A DNA stretch of 64,000 bases from the NCBI GenBank assembly GCA_026225945.1, contig JAMJFZ010000239.1:26437501-26501500 (forward strand), read 5' to 3'. How positions within the stretch are numbered: the first letter of the stretch is position 1; the number at the start of each line of letters is the position of its first letter. A program made the position numbers and the translations under genes. Of this stretch, positions 1 through 10,734 are shown one piece after another. This DNA is from Cricetomys ansorgei (lineage: Eukaryota; Chordata; Mammalia; Rodentia; Nesomyidae). The notes below the pieces were generated by a model. It worked only from the letters and a program-made list of their open reading frames with translations. It made no database searches and was not told the DNA's origin.

Positions 1-253
1 CAAGCAAATCCTTCACAGGATGGGTGTTTGCTACCCAGTTTTCAGATGAGCATACTGTTTGGCTTTCCACTCTGTTAGAATGGTTCTAACTGCCCTGAAT
101 TTATCATGCAAACCAAGACCTTCACAGAGTCCATTCTTTTTTAAAAACCCTAACCCAGAAGTTTAGAATTGCAAATCCAGTGTTAAACTGGATTACATTT
201 GGCCCACATCTATGGCAGTTGTAAACCATACTGTGACTGTTTAAAAAACACAC

Positions 254-412
254 CATAGCCTGGCACACACCTTTAATCCTAGCACTCGGGAGGCAGAGGC
301 AGAGGCAGGAGGATCTCTATGAGTTCAAGGCCAGCCTGAACTACAGAGTGAGTTCCAGGACAACCAGAGTTACAACAGAGAAACTCTGTCTTGAAAAACA
401 AACAAGCAAACA
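254..412 (+). mobile_element. B1 SINE
   Basis: A 7SL-derived B1 in forward orientation, with the box B region, the 'aatcctagcactcggg' core and an A-rich tail. A gaggca unit is duplicated near the middle. The 3' half carries the gttacaacagagaaa variant that recurs in this window. Confidence 0.9.
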
Positions 413-1179
413 AGAAGCACTCACTATAAACCCTTGATCCATCCCAAATCAGCAAGTCATGCTATTGCCTTACCAGCTTCTCTGAAATCTCACTTGAGAA
501 AAGACCAATTGTAAAATCTCTAAAGGTCCTGAAAGAATGTGAGGAGCCAGCTGGAGCAGTAGAACCCACCCTTTGGGAGGTCCCTCGTGGGCGCAGCTCT
601 GTGGAGAGGTTAGGAGAATCCTGTGAGCCAGGGGGTTCCCAGGGCGACCACCCCTACCTACCACCACCTCCTCCTCTTCCACGAAACAGAAGTGGGGATT
701 TCTTCTATTGCTGAACAGCCCTTAGGACTTCCCCAGGCTCCCCAAGAGAAGATGCTAAGTGGGGATCCCCACTATTGACTCCTGAAGCTCCCCTTGGCTT
801 CGACCCTTGTTAGGTATTTATAACGACGCTGATCCTTCTGTGTTTGGCCAATTAAACCATCCTGGCTAAGGGCAGGGTATGGGGCTACACTAGGTAGCTT
901 CAGAGCCTCCTAGATCATGCTTAAGCACAGTTCAGATTGAGAACAACCTGAGGCTCTATGGTGATATGCAAAGGCTGTGCACTGTGCTCAAAGGGGGGCG
1001 GGACATGAAGACTGGGGCAGGGAGGCTTTCACCCGTTCTTGGCCTTCAGTTGCTTTCCTGCATCCCTTTTCACATCCCCCGTGCTTACTTTCTGTTTCAC
1101 TCTGCTCCTCTTTGCCTTTTCTGCAGCAGAGAGCAGATTACAGGAAATAGGGGACAAATCAAATTAAGATATATAACTA
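413..1179. other. Non-repetitive sequence, no gene seen
   Basis: About 770 bp with no repeat I recognise. Open frames on both strands are short and show no known protein motif. There is no CpG cluster. Confidence 0.5.
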
Positions 1180-1243
1180 GGCCAGGAGTAGAGCTCAGTG
1201 GGAGAGAGCTTGCTCAGTATTTGTGAGCCCGGGGTCTGATGGC
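1180..1243 (+). mobile_element. ID-like SINE fragment
   Basis: Degenerate ID (tRNA-Ala-derived) head with 'gtagagctcagtggga' and 'gagcttgctcag' in the box A region, followed by a decayed box B. It has lost the cloverleaf and is not a tRNA gene. Confidence 0.6.
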
Positions 1244-2027
1244 AGATCTTCACAGAGAGGTGAGAGACTGCCCTTTCCAGGGCCTTAAGTCATCTGTACT
1301 CTACAATGAGCCAGCTGAAGTAGGCTTTAACTCACCAAAGGCAACAGGTTTTGGCACCAACCCCATATGTTCTATAGCCATGCTTAGAAACTGGGATCTT
1401 TGGGGGCCAGAGAGGAAACAGAAAGAATTGCTCATTGACACCCAGAGACATCTGGGTCACGCGTGTGATCATGAAAGTGGAATTATTCTTTTACACCAGA
1501 ACCAGCTGTCCTGTCTCTGGAAAAGAACTATCATGCCCTGAGCAAGCATGGAGAGAGAGAATATAATTCAGGATCAGGCAGGCACACAGGCGTTTGCTTA
1601 AGTCTTACTTAACTATAGGACAATCAAGGGAGGCCGAACAGTATGTTCTTTGTGTGGTCAGGATTGAAGCAGACAAGCCAGTGAGAGTATGAAATGAGTC
1701 ATGGTACTCTTGGGATGTCTCACCAGAGAACGGGCACCAAGCAATGCAGCCTTGAGATCAGATAGCAAAAGTCCTTTTATCACACAACCTCCTGACCTCA
1801 AGTTCAGTCTTTGTGTGTTTACATCCTTTGGGGAACTCTCCTCAGAAGACGTGAAGAGACTTTTGAGTGCATGGCTTAGCAGTTATCACAAGGAACCAAG
1901 ATCGCCTTTTTTTCGGGGGGCTAATTTAAAGTCTTTACATATTAAACCAGTGTTTGAGCCCAGATCACTTATTAAATATTTGGCCCAGGATTTAGAACCT
2001 GAAAAGGAAACTAAATTAAAAATAGCA
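1244..2027. other. Non-repetitive sequence, no gene seen
   Basis: No repeat recognised. A 172-codon open frame (1701-2219) starts here but its last third is translated B1 and shows no family resemblance, so it is not called. Confidence 0.5.
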
Positions 2028-2180
2028 GCCAGGCAGTGGTGGTGCACACCAGCACTCGGAAGGCTGAGGCAGGTGGATCTCTGTGAGTTCAAGGCCAGCC
2101 CAGTCTACATACAGAGTGAGTCCAGGACAGCCAGGGTTACAACAGTGAAACCCTGCTTCAAAATACAAAAAAGCAACAAC
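2028..2180 (+). mobile_element. B1 SINE with small internal deletion
   Basis: B1 in which the usual 'tttaatccc' between 'gcacacc' and 'agcactcgg' is missing. It has the gttacaacag variant and an A-rich tail. Confidence 0.88.
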
Positions 2181-2744
2181 AAAGGCATACAAATATGGGA
2201 GATGCAGTTCTGTTGCTAGCTGGGCTGGAAGCATCCAGGCATAAATTAGAAAACTTCCTTGCGTGAACAAGAAAGCCAGGTAAGCCCACGTGTCCTGAGA
2301 CCTGTGATGGGACCCGTGAGTGGCTGATATGGTCCAGCACGAGAAAAGCACGGTCATGCAATGATGGCAAACTCACAGAAACTCTTCTAGACTCGACTCT
2401 TTGAAAACAGAAGCAGCAACAGCCCAGGGAGACATTTTTGAGATGGTCTTTTTGTGGTTAAAAAATAATTTGAGGTTATTCTATTCTTAGAAGTTTGGAA
2501 GGCATCTGTTGACACATGGCTCAAATAAATTATAAACACCCCTAAATTTTTGTTAGGAAAACATACTTCCAGCAGTGAAATGCGTGGGTTATTACTGCTT
2601 GGGAAAAGCTCCTATAACAGTAAAGAATACCCATAGTGACTGATGCTTTAAGCATCTGACTGACTGCTTTATAAATAAATACTCTTCGCCATGTGTTGTT
2701 GGCTAAGTTGGGACTTGTGGCTTCACATTTATTTTAACGATGGT
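2181..2744. other. AT-rich unique sequence
   Basis: No repeat or coding signal recognised. It holds several A/T runs and no extended open frame other than SINE read-through at its left edge. Confidence 0.45.
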
Positions 2745-2870
2745 GATAATGGCATCTGAGGTCTGTTAAAGTCTTCTGTGTGTCCAGGACTAGGTCAGGG
2801 ACATTATGTGTATTAACGCATGAATTCTCCGCTCTTCATTGGTGGGTGTGCGTAGACAGGCAGTGAGAGA
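2745..2870 (-). mobile_element. MIR-like fragment
   Basis: Resembles the reverse complement of the MIR 3' half: a 'ccaggactaggtcagggaca' stretch (MIR 'ccaggcactgtgctaggc') and then 'tgtgtattaacgcatgaatt' (MIR 'tgtattaactcatttaat'). Divergence is high. Confidence 0.45.
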
Positions 2871-2949
2871 CTCGGCCAATCAGGGCCTGTTTTTGTGTGT
2901 CTTTGTTCTTCACTGCTATGTTGATATGTCTCATCTGAAACTCATCAGC

Positions 2950-3130
2950 AAAGCTGCATGTGGTAGCCTACACCTATGACCCCAGTACCCAGGAGTTTAA
3001 GGCTAGCCTGAGCTATACAGTTAGATCTTGTCTAAGACAACCAAAATGAAGGAGGGAGGGAGGGAGGGAGAGAGGAAGGGAGACACTTCACCTCCCAATT
3101 CTGGGATTCCAGGTGTATGCCAGCATTCTC
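2950..3130 (+). mobile_element. Old B1, (GGGA)n tract and B1 fragment
   Basis: A decayed forward B1 (2950-3048) ends in a short (GGGA)n tract at 3049-3082 that probably grew from its tail. A small reverse B1 remnant (about 3085-3130, 'ctgggattccaggtgtatgc') follows. Confidence 0.6.
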
Positions 3131-3480
3131 GGGTCAATCAGCTGGTTTTATTCCAGTACTCTCTAGCATCTTGTGCCCCTTTACACCTTTTTTTTTTTTT
3201 TTAAAGAATGGAGACAAAAAAGCAAAAACACATTGCTTTATAAGAGAATATTTTTATAAGTTTGTCAGAGCCATGATTTTTTTTTTTAGGATGTAAGAGT
3301 TCAAATAATAAGAGGGGGGAAAACACATTAGGTTGGACTTTCTCAAGGCATCTTAAATGTGTGTTCTTCAGGACAGCATTAAGAAAATGAAAAGCGATTA
3401 AGAAACTGAAGAAAGTATTTGCAGTGCAAACATCTGTTGAAAGGTTTATGTCGACAGTACATTAAGAATTTTTCCCGAGG

Positions 3481-3691
3481 CAGGAGAAAGATGGTTCAAT
3501 GATTAGAAGCACGTATCATGAGGCTCTCGAAGAGGATCAGAGTTCAATTCCCAGCACCCACATCAGTCAGTTCAAAACCACCTGTAACTCCAGCTCCAAG
3601 TGGGTCCAACACCTCTGAGGGTCCCCGCGCTTACAAAAACATATTTCCTCTCCCCTACACACACACACACACACACACACAATTTTAAGTA
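3481..3691 (+). mobile_element. B2/B3 SINE
   Basis: tRNA-derived head 'agatggttcaatgattagaa', box B 'gttcaattcccagcaccc' and the B2 body, ending in a (CA)n tract at 3656-3681. It is inserted into the sense L1. Confidence 0.82.
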
Positions 3692-3863
3692 ATTCTTTTT
3701 AATTATTTAATTTTGTCTTATGTGCATTGGTGTGAGGGTGTAAGATCTCCTGGAACTGAAGTTACAGACAGTTGTGAACTGCCACGTGGGTGTTGGGAGT
3801 TGAACCTGGGTCCTCTGGTGGAGCAGCTAGTGCTCCTAACTGCTGAGCCATTTCTCCAGTCCT
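3692..3863 (-). mobile_element. B2/B3 SINE
   Basis: Reverse copy reading 'gagttgaacctgggtcctct' and ending 'ctgagccatttctccagtcc'. It lies tail to tail with the previous B2/B3, so the pair could form a hairpin in RNA. Confidence 0.85.
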
Positions 3864-4178
3864 AAAATAACTCTTAAAAAAGAAAATAATATCCCAATAA
3901 AATAGCAAGAGATTTGAGATAGTATTTCACCAGAGAAGATGAATGGGTGGCTGAGAAGACCCTGAAAAAGTAGCTGCCGTCGTTAGTCATGGGAAAGTGA
4001 AACTGAGACCGAAGTGAGATCGTGCACAACCACTAGAACGACCAAAATGTAAAACACTGGGTACACCAGTGACCTCAGAGGAGCAGAGCAGCTGGGCTGT
4101 CACGCACTGCTGTCGGGGATGCAAAATGGCCAAGAAAATGGGCAGTTTCTCCCCCACCTCCATAAGTCCCCCTTCCTG

Positions 4179-4240
4179 TGTGTGTGTGTGTGTGTGTCTT
4201 TGTTTCTGTCTCTCTGTGTTTGTTTCTCTCTCTCTCTCTC
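4179..4240 (+). repeat. (TG)n/(TC)n microsatellite
   Basis: An interrupted TG tract followed by a TC tract, abutting the tail of the reverse B1 to its right. Confidence 0.85.
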
Positions 4241-4387
4241 TGAGACAGGTTCTCCCTACATAGCCCTGGCTGTCTTGGAACTCATTGTGTAGGCCAGGCT
4301 GCCCTCAAACTCACAGAGATCCTCCTGCCTCAGCTCTGGAGGGCTGGGATTAAAAGTATGCACCACCTATGCCTAGTATGCCTAGCT
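4241..4387 (-). mobile_element. B1 SINE
   Basis: Reverse B1 from 'tgagacaggttctccctaca' through 'gggctgggattaaaagtatg'. The 5' end (right side) has a small 'gcctagtat' duplication. Confidence 0.88.
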
Positions 4388-4544
4388 CTTTTTTCTTGAA
4401 ATTAATTTCTGAGCCAGCGTGCAAAATAATAGGAATTGTAATGAAATTTTATGCACGTTTATCATCATGCCTTCCTCATGCTCACTCTGTCCCTCTTAGG
4501 AGAGAAAGCATGCAATATTTTGTCTCTGTTGCCTCTCCTTCCGT

Positions 4545-4624
4545 GTGAATTCCAAGAATCAAACTCAGGTTGCCAGGTTGCTTAGCAACACGTATCTTCG
4601 CCTGCTGAGCCATCTCGATGGCCC
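4545..4624 (-). mobile_element. B3 SINE head fragment
   Basis: Only the tRNA-like half remains ('caagaatcaaactcaggttg' to 'ctgagccatctcgatggc'). Confidence 0.7.
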
Positions 4625-4625
4625 G

Positions 4626-5108
4626 CACTCTTCTTTTGGAAAAATCAAACTCTTTTGTGTATTTACATCACATTTCCTTTATCCATGGGCACCAAACCTA
4701 GCTCCATATCTTGGCTGCTATGAATGGCACTGTTGTGTGCCAACCTGCAGTCCAGGAAGGGTACACACAGGTCATATGGCCGCTCCCTGCTTAGTTTCTT
4801 GAGGAACCTTATACTGATTTCCATCATGGCTACACAATCACATTCTCAGCTTGGTGGTTATGTGGGTTCCTCTTTCCACACATCGTTTTAAACATTTGAA
4901 GTTGTTGGTTTTCTTGACGATCTCTGTTTCTAACTGGAGTGCTGTGGGCTCTCAGTGCGGTTTGCACTTCTCTAACAGCTATGGACGTTGAATTCTTTTT
5001 CAAATATTTACTGGTCGTGTGTGTTTCTTGCTTTGCAAGCTGTCTATTCAGTTAGCTGGACCATTTATTGATTGGAAGGTTGGGTTGCAGTGCCTGGCTT
5101 TTTTTTTA
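4626..5108 (-). mobile_element. Antisense L1 3' fragment
   Basis: Reverse L1 near the ORF2 end: 'ccatatcttggctgctatga', 'ggtcatatggccgc' and 'agtttcttgaggaacctta' are the reverse complement of classic L1 text. It interrupts the sense L1, whose sequence 'cagtttct' is duplicated on both sides (4143-4150 and 5116-5123). Confidence 0.8.
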
Positions 5109-5333
5109 GTTTAAACAGTTTCTTAGGAGGTAAAATATAAATTTAATCACATGACTCAGCAGTTCTGGAAAATTGAAAAAGACCCAATGCAAAGGTTTGT
5201 ACACAAATACTTCATTTATATTAGCTCAGCTTTATTCATACATAAAAATCCCAACTTGAAAACAACCCAAATGGCCGTCAACTGGTGAATTTAATAAATC
5301 AATTGTGATGAATCCTTAGAACGGAGTAGCATC

Positions 5334-5739
5334 TGTCTTAGTGTTCTCTGGCTGCGAAGAGAGACACCATGACCAAGGCAACGCTTACAAAACAGATCAT
5401 TTAATTGGGGGAATTGCTTAAAGTTTCAGAGGGTTAATTCACTATCATCACGGTGGGGAGCATGGCGGCCCACGGGCAGGCATGGCACTGGAGCGGTAGC
5501 TGAGAGTTATATACTGATCTGTGGGCGGTGGGCAGAGATGGGGGGAGACTGGATCTGGTGCACGCTTTTGAAACCTCAAAGCCCATCCCCAGTGACACAC
5601 TTCTGCCAACAAGACAGCACCCACTCCAACAAGACTTCATCTCCTCATCCTCCTAATCATTTCAAGCAGTTCCACTCCCTGATAACTAAGCATTTGAACG
5701 TGTGAGCCTGTGCGGGCCATTTTCAATCACACTGCCACA
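5334..5739 (-). mobile_element. ERVL-MaLR LTR (MT-type), solo
   Basis: On the minus strand it begins tgtg, contains 'gatgggctttgaggtttc' and 'aattaaatgatctg' (polyadenylation region), and ends 'cactaagaca', as MT-class MaLR LTRs do. Length about 406 bp. The flanks gcatc and ctatc are only a poor 5-bp target duplication. It is inserted within the ancient L1. Confidence 0.75.
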
Positions 5740-6099
5740 CTATCCGGAGTGAAAGGAGTCAGGCACTGCAACTCTAACAACATGAAAGAATCTCAGGCGC
5801 AGTTTGCTGGGTGGGAATAACCAGACACACACAAGGCATACCATGCCACAACGGTTCCACTCACATGAACGTCTAGAAAAGGAAAATACAGTGTGATCTG
5901 TATTACCTATTTTTCTTCTCAACTAGGTCTTTCCCATTAGAAGAAAACATGCTGCTGTTGTTTTCTGCAGTCTGGCCCAGGTGGTTTAAAAGCACATCTG
6001 TGCTGCCTGGGGCCAGTGATGGGGAAATAGCTTGCTGCCAAGAAAGAGGTGAAAGGAAACGTCTGCAAATGGTAGAAATGTTCTATGTCTTTTTCTTTT

Positions 6100-6155
6100 T
6101 TGATGGTGGGGGTTGAAACCAGGCAAACATACTACCATGAGCCCATGCCAGCCCC
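6100..6155 (-). mobile_element. ID-like fragment
   Basis: Reverse ID/B4 head: 'gggttgaaaccaggcaaac' then 'atactaccatgagccc'. It interrupts the terminal piece of the ancient L1. Confidence 0.5.
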
Positions 6156-6290
6156 ATTCTACTTCCTGACTATGATATTGGTTATATATGGATAAATGGT
6201 CAAACGCATCAACAGTCCTGGAATTATTTATAAATTATTTATGCGTCAATGAAAGTGTTGGATATATTCTCTCATTAAAAACTTTGTTTT

Positions 6291-6465
6291 GGGGCCAGTG
6301 AGATGGCTCAGCAGGTAAAGGAGCTTGCTGCCAAGCCTGACAATCTGAGTTCAATTCCTGGAACCCACATGGTGGAAGAAGAGAGAGTGCTGACCTCCGA
6401 TATCCACGCGCATGCCATGACATGCATGCCCCATCTCCTTAATGATTAAATACATGTAATTTTAG
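6291..6465 (+). mobile_element. B3 SINE
   Basis: Head 'gccagtgagatggctcagca', box B 'gagttcaattcctgg', and a B3 body with an A/T-rich tail. Confidence 0.85.
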
Positions 6466-6584
6466 TAAATTTCAGTGACAGATCATGATCCTTGCAGACT
6501 GATGCATTTACATTAAAATATGATGGTATTTCTATGCATTTGTACTAAAAAAAAAAAGTTCCTATAAATATTTTAAACACTTTA

Positions 6585-6740
6585 GCTGTATGTATATGTG
6601 TGTGTAGGAGTGTAAGGTCAGAGGACAATGTCGTGGAGTTGGTTCTCTCCTTTCGCCTAAGTGTGGGATCCAGGGATTGAACTCGGTTTGTCAGGCTTGC
6701 ATGACAAGCGCCTTTACCCACTCAGCCATCTCACTTACCC
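6585..6740 (-). mobile_element. B3 SINE
   Basis: Reverse B3 including 'gtcagaggacaatgtcgtgg', 'ggattgaactcggtttgtca' and 'ctcagccatctcacttaccc'. Confidence 0.85.
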
Positions 6741-6774
6741 ATGAGTATATTCTTCATATACACATCTTAAGTGG

Positions 6775-7129
6775 TGTGATGGCTAGGATTTAGAATCACC
6801 GAGGAGATATCATCCCACCTTACTTCAGTTAAACCTCCAAAGAAACCCCTCACCGTACCCAGAGCTTTGTCTCTCAGGTGTTTCTAAATCCATTGGATGG
6901 GGTTCCAGAATGAATAATTATATATAGAATAAGCAAGCAGAATCCCAGCATCCACCTCTCTCTGCTTCCTGGCCGCGGATGCTGTATGCCCAGCCACCTC
7001 CTGCTCCAGTCACCGTGCCTTCCCCGAAATGTGGGACTGTATCCTCAAAGTATGAACCAAAATAAACCTTTCTTTAAGTTGATTTCTAGTCCGATATTTT
7101 GTCATAGCAACAAATAAGGTGACTAATAT
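6775..7129 (+). mobile_element. MaLR-like LTR
   Basis: Starts tgtgatggct, has 'gaaccaaaataaacctttct' (AATAAA) near the end, then 'ttttgtcatagcaacaaata' and 'gactaata'. This is the usual 3' architecture of rodent MaLR (ORR1/MT) LTRs. Subfamily not resolved. Confidence 0.6.
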
Positions 7130-7321
7130 GAGTGGTAATGAATGTACCTTTAAAAAGCAAGGCAGACAGACAGCAACGAGAGTGTGGCCTCCCGTTAGTA
7201 AGTGGGTAGAAGAGCCCAAGGAAGGATTACCTCAGCAATCCCAGAAAGACAAGGGTAATTTAGATGGACCCCAATGGCACCACTGCAGGAAAAGTAAGTG
7301 TTCAGATTAGTTTTTCTTTCC

Positions 7322-7466
7322 CCTACGTCTTGAGACAAAATCTCCGTTTATAGCTTTGGTTGGCCTGAAAGTCTACACTCTCAGACCAGGGTAGCCTCAA
7401 CTCGTATTCCTCCTGCCTCTGCTTCCCAGTGCTAGGACTACATGTGTGCAGTACCACCCTGGCTTC
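7322..7466 (-). mobile_element. Old B1 SINE
   Basis: Reverse B1, well diverged ('cttgagacaaaatctccg' to 'accaccctggctt'). Confidence 0.7.
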
Positions 7467-7682
7467 AAGTGTGAGACTCAGCAGATGCTGAAAACAGTGT
7501 CCACAGCACAGAGTTCGGGAGAACCTTCAGGGAGGGCTTTTCAGAGGAAACACCGGAATCGCATACTAAGTTCTACCTTCATGGAAAATTGTTGAGTAGG
7601 CAGAGGCATGTTTAGTTCAGGAAAGAGTTCTGGGATGGGCATAAGGGTTTCAAAATTCTTAGCTTATGTTTTAAAAAAAAAA

Positions 7683-7821
7683 TTTCTTTTGAGACATGGT
7701 CTCATTATGAAGCCCTGGATGTTCAGGAACTTGCCCAATAAACCAGACTGGACTCAAATTACAGAGATCTCCTTCCTTTTGAGTGCTGGGATTAAAGGTG
7801 TGCACCACCACACCCAGCACC
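7683..7821 (-). mobile_element. B1 SINE
   Basis: Reverse B1 preceded by the T/A-rich complement of its tail, with 'ttgagacatggtctcattat' and 'gtgctgggattaaaggtgtg'. Confidence 0.82.
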
Positions 7822-7849
7822 GTGTCCCTTTGTTTAATGAGCCACCAAG

Positions 7850-8470
7850 TTGAGTGAGTTCACCAAGAGAGTAAATGAAGGCTTTCAAGAACAGAGCCAT
7901 TAGTAATGTCAGCAACGTCAACAAGATGAAACAGTTTAGTGACTTGGACCTGGCGTGGGGGGTGGTTTGCAGTTAGCTGGAGGAAAACCAGAGTTTTGTT
8001 CTAGAAGCCATAAGGGGTAGCAGTATTTTCAAAGAGAGAGCCAACAAGTAGGCCAAAAATGAGGACATAGCCCAGTGGTAGAACACTGGCCTAGCTGAAC
8101 CAAGGCCTTGGGTTCAATTCCCGGTAATGCTGGGTGGGGGGAGTTGTGCAGATGTTGCCGATGGACCAAACAAATTGAGAAACAGCTGTCATTGCCTCTA
8201 GCTGTGGGACGGGTCAGTGGCCACCTGGACAGGAGCAGTTAAAGTATCAGGCCGAAAGCCTAATTGCACAAGGTTTAGCTGAGACTGTGAGGGAAATATT
8301 TGGAGATGGCAGTCTAGAAAAACTGATGTTTAAAGGGGTTTGGTTATGAAGGGGGATATGAGATCTCTAGGCCTACAAGAAAAGGTGAAATAACGGAAGG
8401 ATCTGAGGGGTATGGGAGAAGCCGGAAATAGTTGATAGTGCCGGGAAGGGAAGGGATAAATTTCTGGAAC
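7850..8470 (+). mobile_element. Ancient mammalian repeat, family not named
   Basis: Low-identity resemblance to a widespread eutherian repeat containing text such as 'tcaaggaagaga...gtcagcaacgtc...agatgaggac' and a later 'agctgtgggacgg' stretch. Two other fragments of what looks like the same family are at 30.6 and 48.9 kb. An ID element interrupts it. The assignment is recognition only and tentative. Confidence 0.35.
8061..8135 (+). mobile_element. ID-like SINE
   Basis: 'atagcccagtggtagaacac' (box A) and 'ccttgggttcaattcccgg' (box B) are well kept. An A-tail is absent and the arms do not pair as a tRNA. Confidence 0.72.
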
Positions 8471-9850
8471 CATCTGCGTTCTTAAACAGGTGTGGGGGGT
8501 TAAGGGTGACAGCAGGTAGATGCCCCCAGTAGACCTGCAAACCACACACATCAAGAAGTAGGGGAAGGAAAAACTTACCTGAACACTTGTTTTTCCGGCC
8601 ATGCTGCACGCATGAGAGCTCTTGATGCAGCTGTGGCTTGATACCTTCTGACTTCAAGTCATTTGTAGATAAAGGAAACCCTTTCCCTGCATAGCTAGAC
8701 TTCTGCAGACCTCATTTGCCCAGACCCCTCTCCTCCCTGCGACCCTGGGTCTCCATGCGCAAACCCTATTACCCCTTTTTCAAATGTTGCCAAACTCCAA
8801 TTTGTCTGCATGAATTTCCCTTAAAAATAGTGACTACATTCGCCCCCCACCCCTCGCCCCTTCTCTCTCCTGGTTTTGACATTTTCACATCTGATGGGTG
8901 CTTGAATTATTCTCCCAGATAGTTTCTGGCAGGATGAAACCCAGCGAGTTTATTTTAGTTCCTCTCTTGTTTTTCCTGTGGTGTTCTCGCTCACGCCAAC
9001 CGGGAAGGGATGGCTGTTCCTAATAGGAGCAAGGTCAGGGAGCACACAGAACCACAGAGTTTTAAAGGGTTATAAACACGGCCACTAAGGGAACAATAAG
9101 GGTCACATAAAGGCTCTAGCCAACCTGGCAGACCATCTGAGCTGGAATTAAAAAAAAAAAAAATGTTGGGGGAGGGGTGCCAAGATAGACCTTACAGAGA
9201 GAAACCTAAAAACCGCCTCATCCATTTAGCCACCGTGGCGATGCCCTTTGACAGCCAAGATCACAAATACTCTGCAGCTCTTTGCCATTTTCAGTATTCC
9301 AAGTTTGTGCTTGTAGTTTCCAAGACAGCGCTGAAGTGTTCGCTTCTCTATTTGCCTCCACGTCACTGGCTACTCTGCATGAGACAGTCATCATGAACAC
9401 CCTTCAGACCTCAAACTGCCGAGCTCTGTGTGTTCTGCTTGGCATTGGTTCATGACAAAACTCCCGGTTGTAAGCATCTCACACAGTCTATTTGCCGTCA
9501 CAGACCAAAGGAGAGCTGCGGTAGAATTAGGTCCGTGTTGTGGAATGGGTTATTAGAAGAGCACAAGACAGGCAGCTGGAACATCCAGGGGATGGGTGGA
9601 GACTGAGAGACTGCTAGTGCCTTCCTAGATAACTGGAATACCAAACGGTGAGAAGGTAACAGGGAGATGAGTGAAGAACAAAAGTTAGTTGAAGGGACCA
9701 GGGTCTGGTCCTGTTACAGCCGCAGAACAGACCGAGACACCCCATCACATTCCCAACGTTGAAGACTCATTCAAAACCAGGCCTTCAAAACATGATTAAC
9801 ATCTCCCTGCTCTTTCCCATACCTACAGACATTTGAAATTGGTTAAGCTA
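8471..9850. other. Unique sequence, no gene seen
   Basis: Nearly 1.4 kb free of recognised repeats apart from a short A-run at about 9150. It has a C-rich patch at 8840-8880. Neither strand gives a convincing exon. Confidence 0.5.
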
Positions 9851-9856
9851 TATGTG

Positions 9857-9990
9857 GGGGCACACACCTCAATAGTAGCGCTTGGGAGGGTTAGGCGGGA
9901 GGATCAGGAGTTCAGAGCCAGCTTTGGCTACATAGTGGACTTGAGGCCAGTCTCAACCGTAATAGCAGAATTCCAGGTCTCAATGACACA
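9857..9990 (+). mobile_element. Old B1-like SINE
   Basis: 'gggggcacacacctcaatag' and 'gcttgggagggttaggcggg' match a decayed B1. The 3' part is poor. Confidence 0.55.
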
Positions 9991-10011
9991 GTAAGGGCAG
10001 ACAGATCCTGA

Positions 10012-10067
10012 CAGAATGATGATCACTCTTATTGGGAAAAGCAATAATCATTCTGCTTCCAATAAAG
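10012..10067. other. Interleaved inverted repeats
   Basis: cagaatgat (10012-10020) pairs perfectly with atcattctg (10047-10055). cttattgg (10028-10035) pairs with ccaataaag (10059-10067) with one bulge. The two stems overlap in a pseudoknot-like order. Confidence 0.5.
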
Positions 10068-10316
10068 TTCTGTTTCATCAACAGACTATTTTGGCGCTAT
10101 CTGAAGAGAGCCAGAATTTGGCAGGCTTCAAGATTAGTTATGGCTGCCACCAAATCCTAGCAGTAGAACTCTAGGCTGATTTTGCTTTGTATACATTCTC
10201 TATCAGTGAGATGTCTTAACTCTTCCTGCATATACAACTGGAAACAAATGTTAACTTCCTGGTCATTTTCCTTCCTTATAAGTACCAAGTGTAAACACCT
10301 GACACAAGAAACCATT

Positions 10317-10496
10317 TGTCTTAGTCAAGGTTCTATTGCCGTGAAGAGACACCATGACCAGGACGACTCTTATAGATGGAAGCTGGCGATGCTTACAGTT
10401 TCAGAGATTTGGTCCATTATCATCATGGTGAAGATCATGGTGGCATGTAGACAGATGCTAGAGCAGTAGCTGAGAGCTACATCCTGTTCCAGAGAG

Positions 10497-10549
<53 letters not shown>

Positions 10550-10729
10550 AGGAGCACACCAGGGCCCAGTGTGGGGTTTTGAACCTCAAAGCCAACCTCC
10601 AGTGATACACTTCCTCCAACAAGGCCACACCTCCTAATCCTTCTAATCCTTTCAAACAGTTCCACTCCGTGGTAACTAAGCATTCAAATATATGAGCCTA
10701 TGGGGGCCATTATTATTCAAACCACCACA
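10317..10729 (-). mobile_element. ERVL-MaLR LTR (MT-type), solo
   Basis: Minus-strand LTR of 413 bp with TG/CA ends. It has 'ggaggtgtggccttgttgg' and 'ggctttgaggttcaaaacc' on the minus strand and ends 'gactaagaca'. Flanks ccatt (10312-10316) and ccgtt (10730-10734) make a 5-bp target duplication with one mismatch. It is the same class as the copy at 5334. No internal viral genes are next to it. Confidence 0.85.
10493..10549 (+). repeat. (GA)n microsatellite inside the LTR
   Basis: GA repeat with a ggag interruption. It expanded at the place where related LTRs have a short pyrimidine-rich patch on the opposite strand. Confidence 0.9.
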
Positions 10730-10734
10730 CCGTT

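Larger units (their letters stand above)
3310..6275 (+). mobile_element. Ancient L1, ORF2 end to 3' UTR, in pieces
   Basis: Forward L1M-type sequence survives as collinear pieces: 3310-3480, 3864-4150, 5116-5333, 5740-6099 and 6156-6275. The order follows the mammalian L1 3' end: 'cattaagaaaatgaaaag', then a 'gcaaaatggccaag' piece, 'acccaaatggccgtcaac', 'gaagccagac'-like text and the terminal UTR. No intact frame remains. Intervening SINEs, an antisense L1 and a MaLR LTR inserted later, so this is the oldest layer here. Confidence 0.75.

Noticed and set aside
1701..2219. 172-codon plus-strand open frame
   Set aside because: The end is translated B1 and the rest has no resemblance to a protein family.
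8061..8135. tRNA-like box A and box B
   Set aside because: The arms do not fold as a tRNA. This and similar hits are ID/B4/B2 SINEs, which derive from tRNA.
8840..8880. C-rich patch as a promoter or CpG island
   Set aside because: Too short and lacking CpG enrichment.
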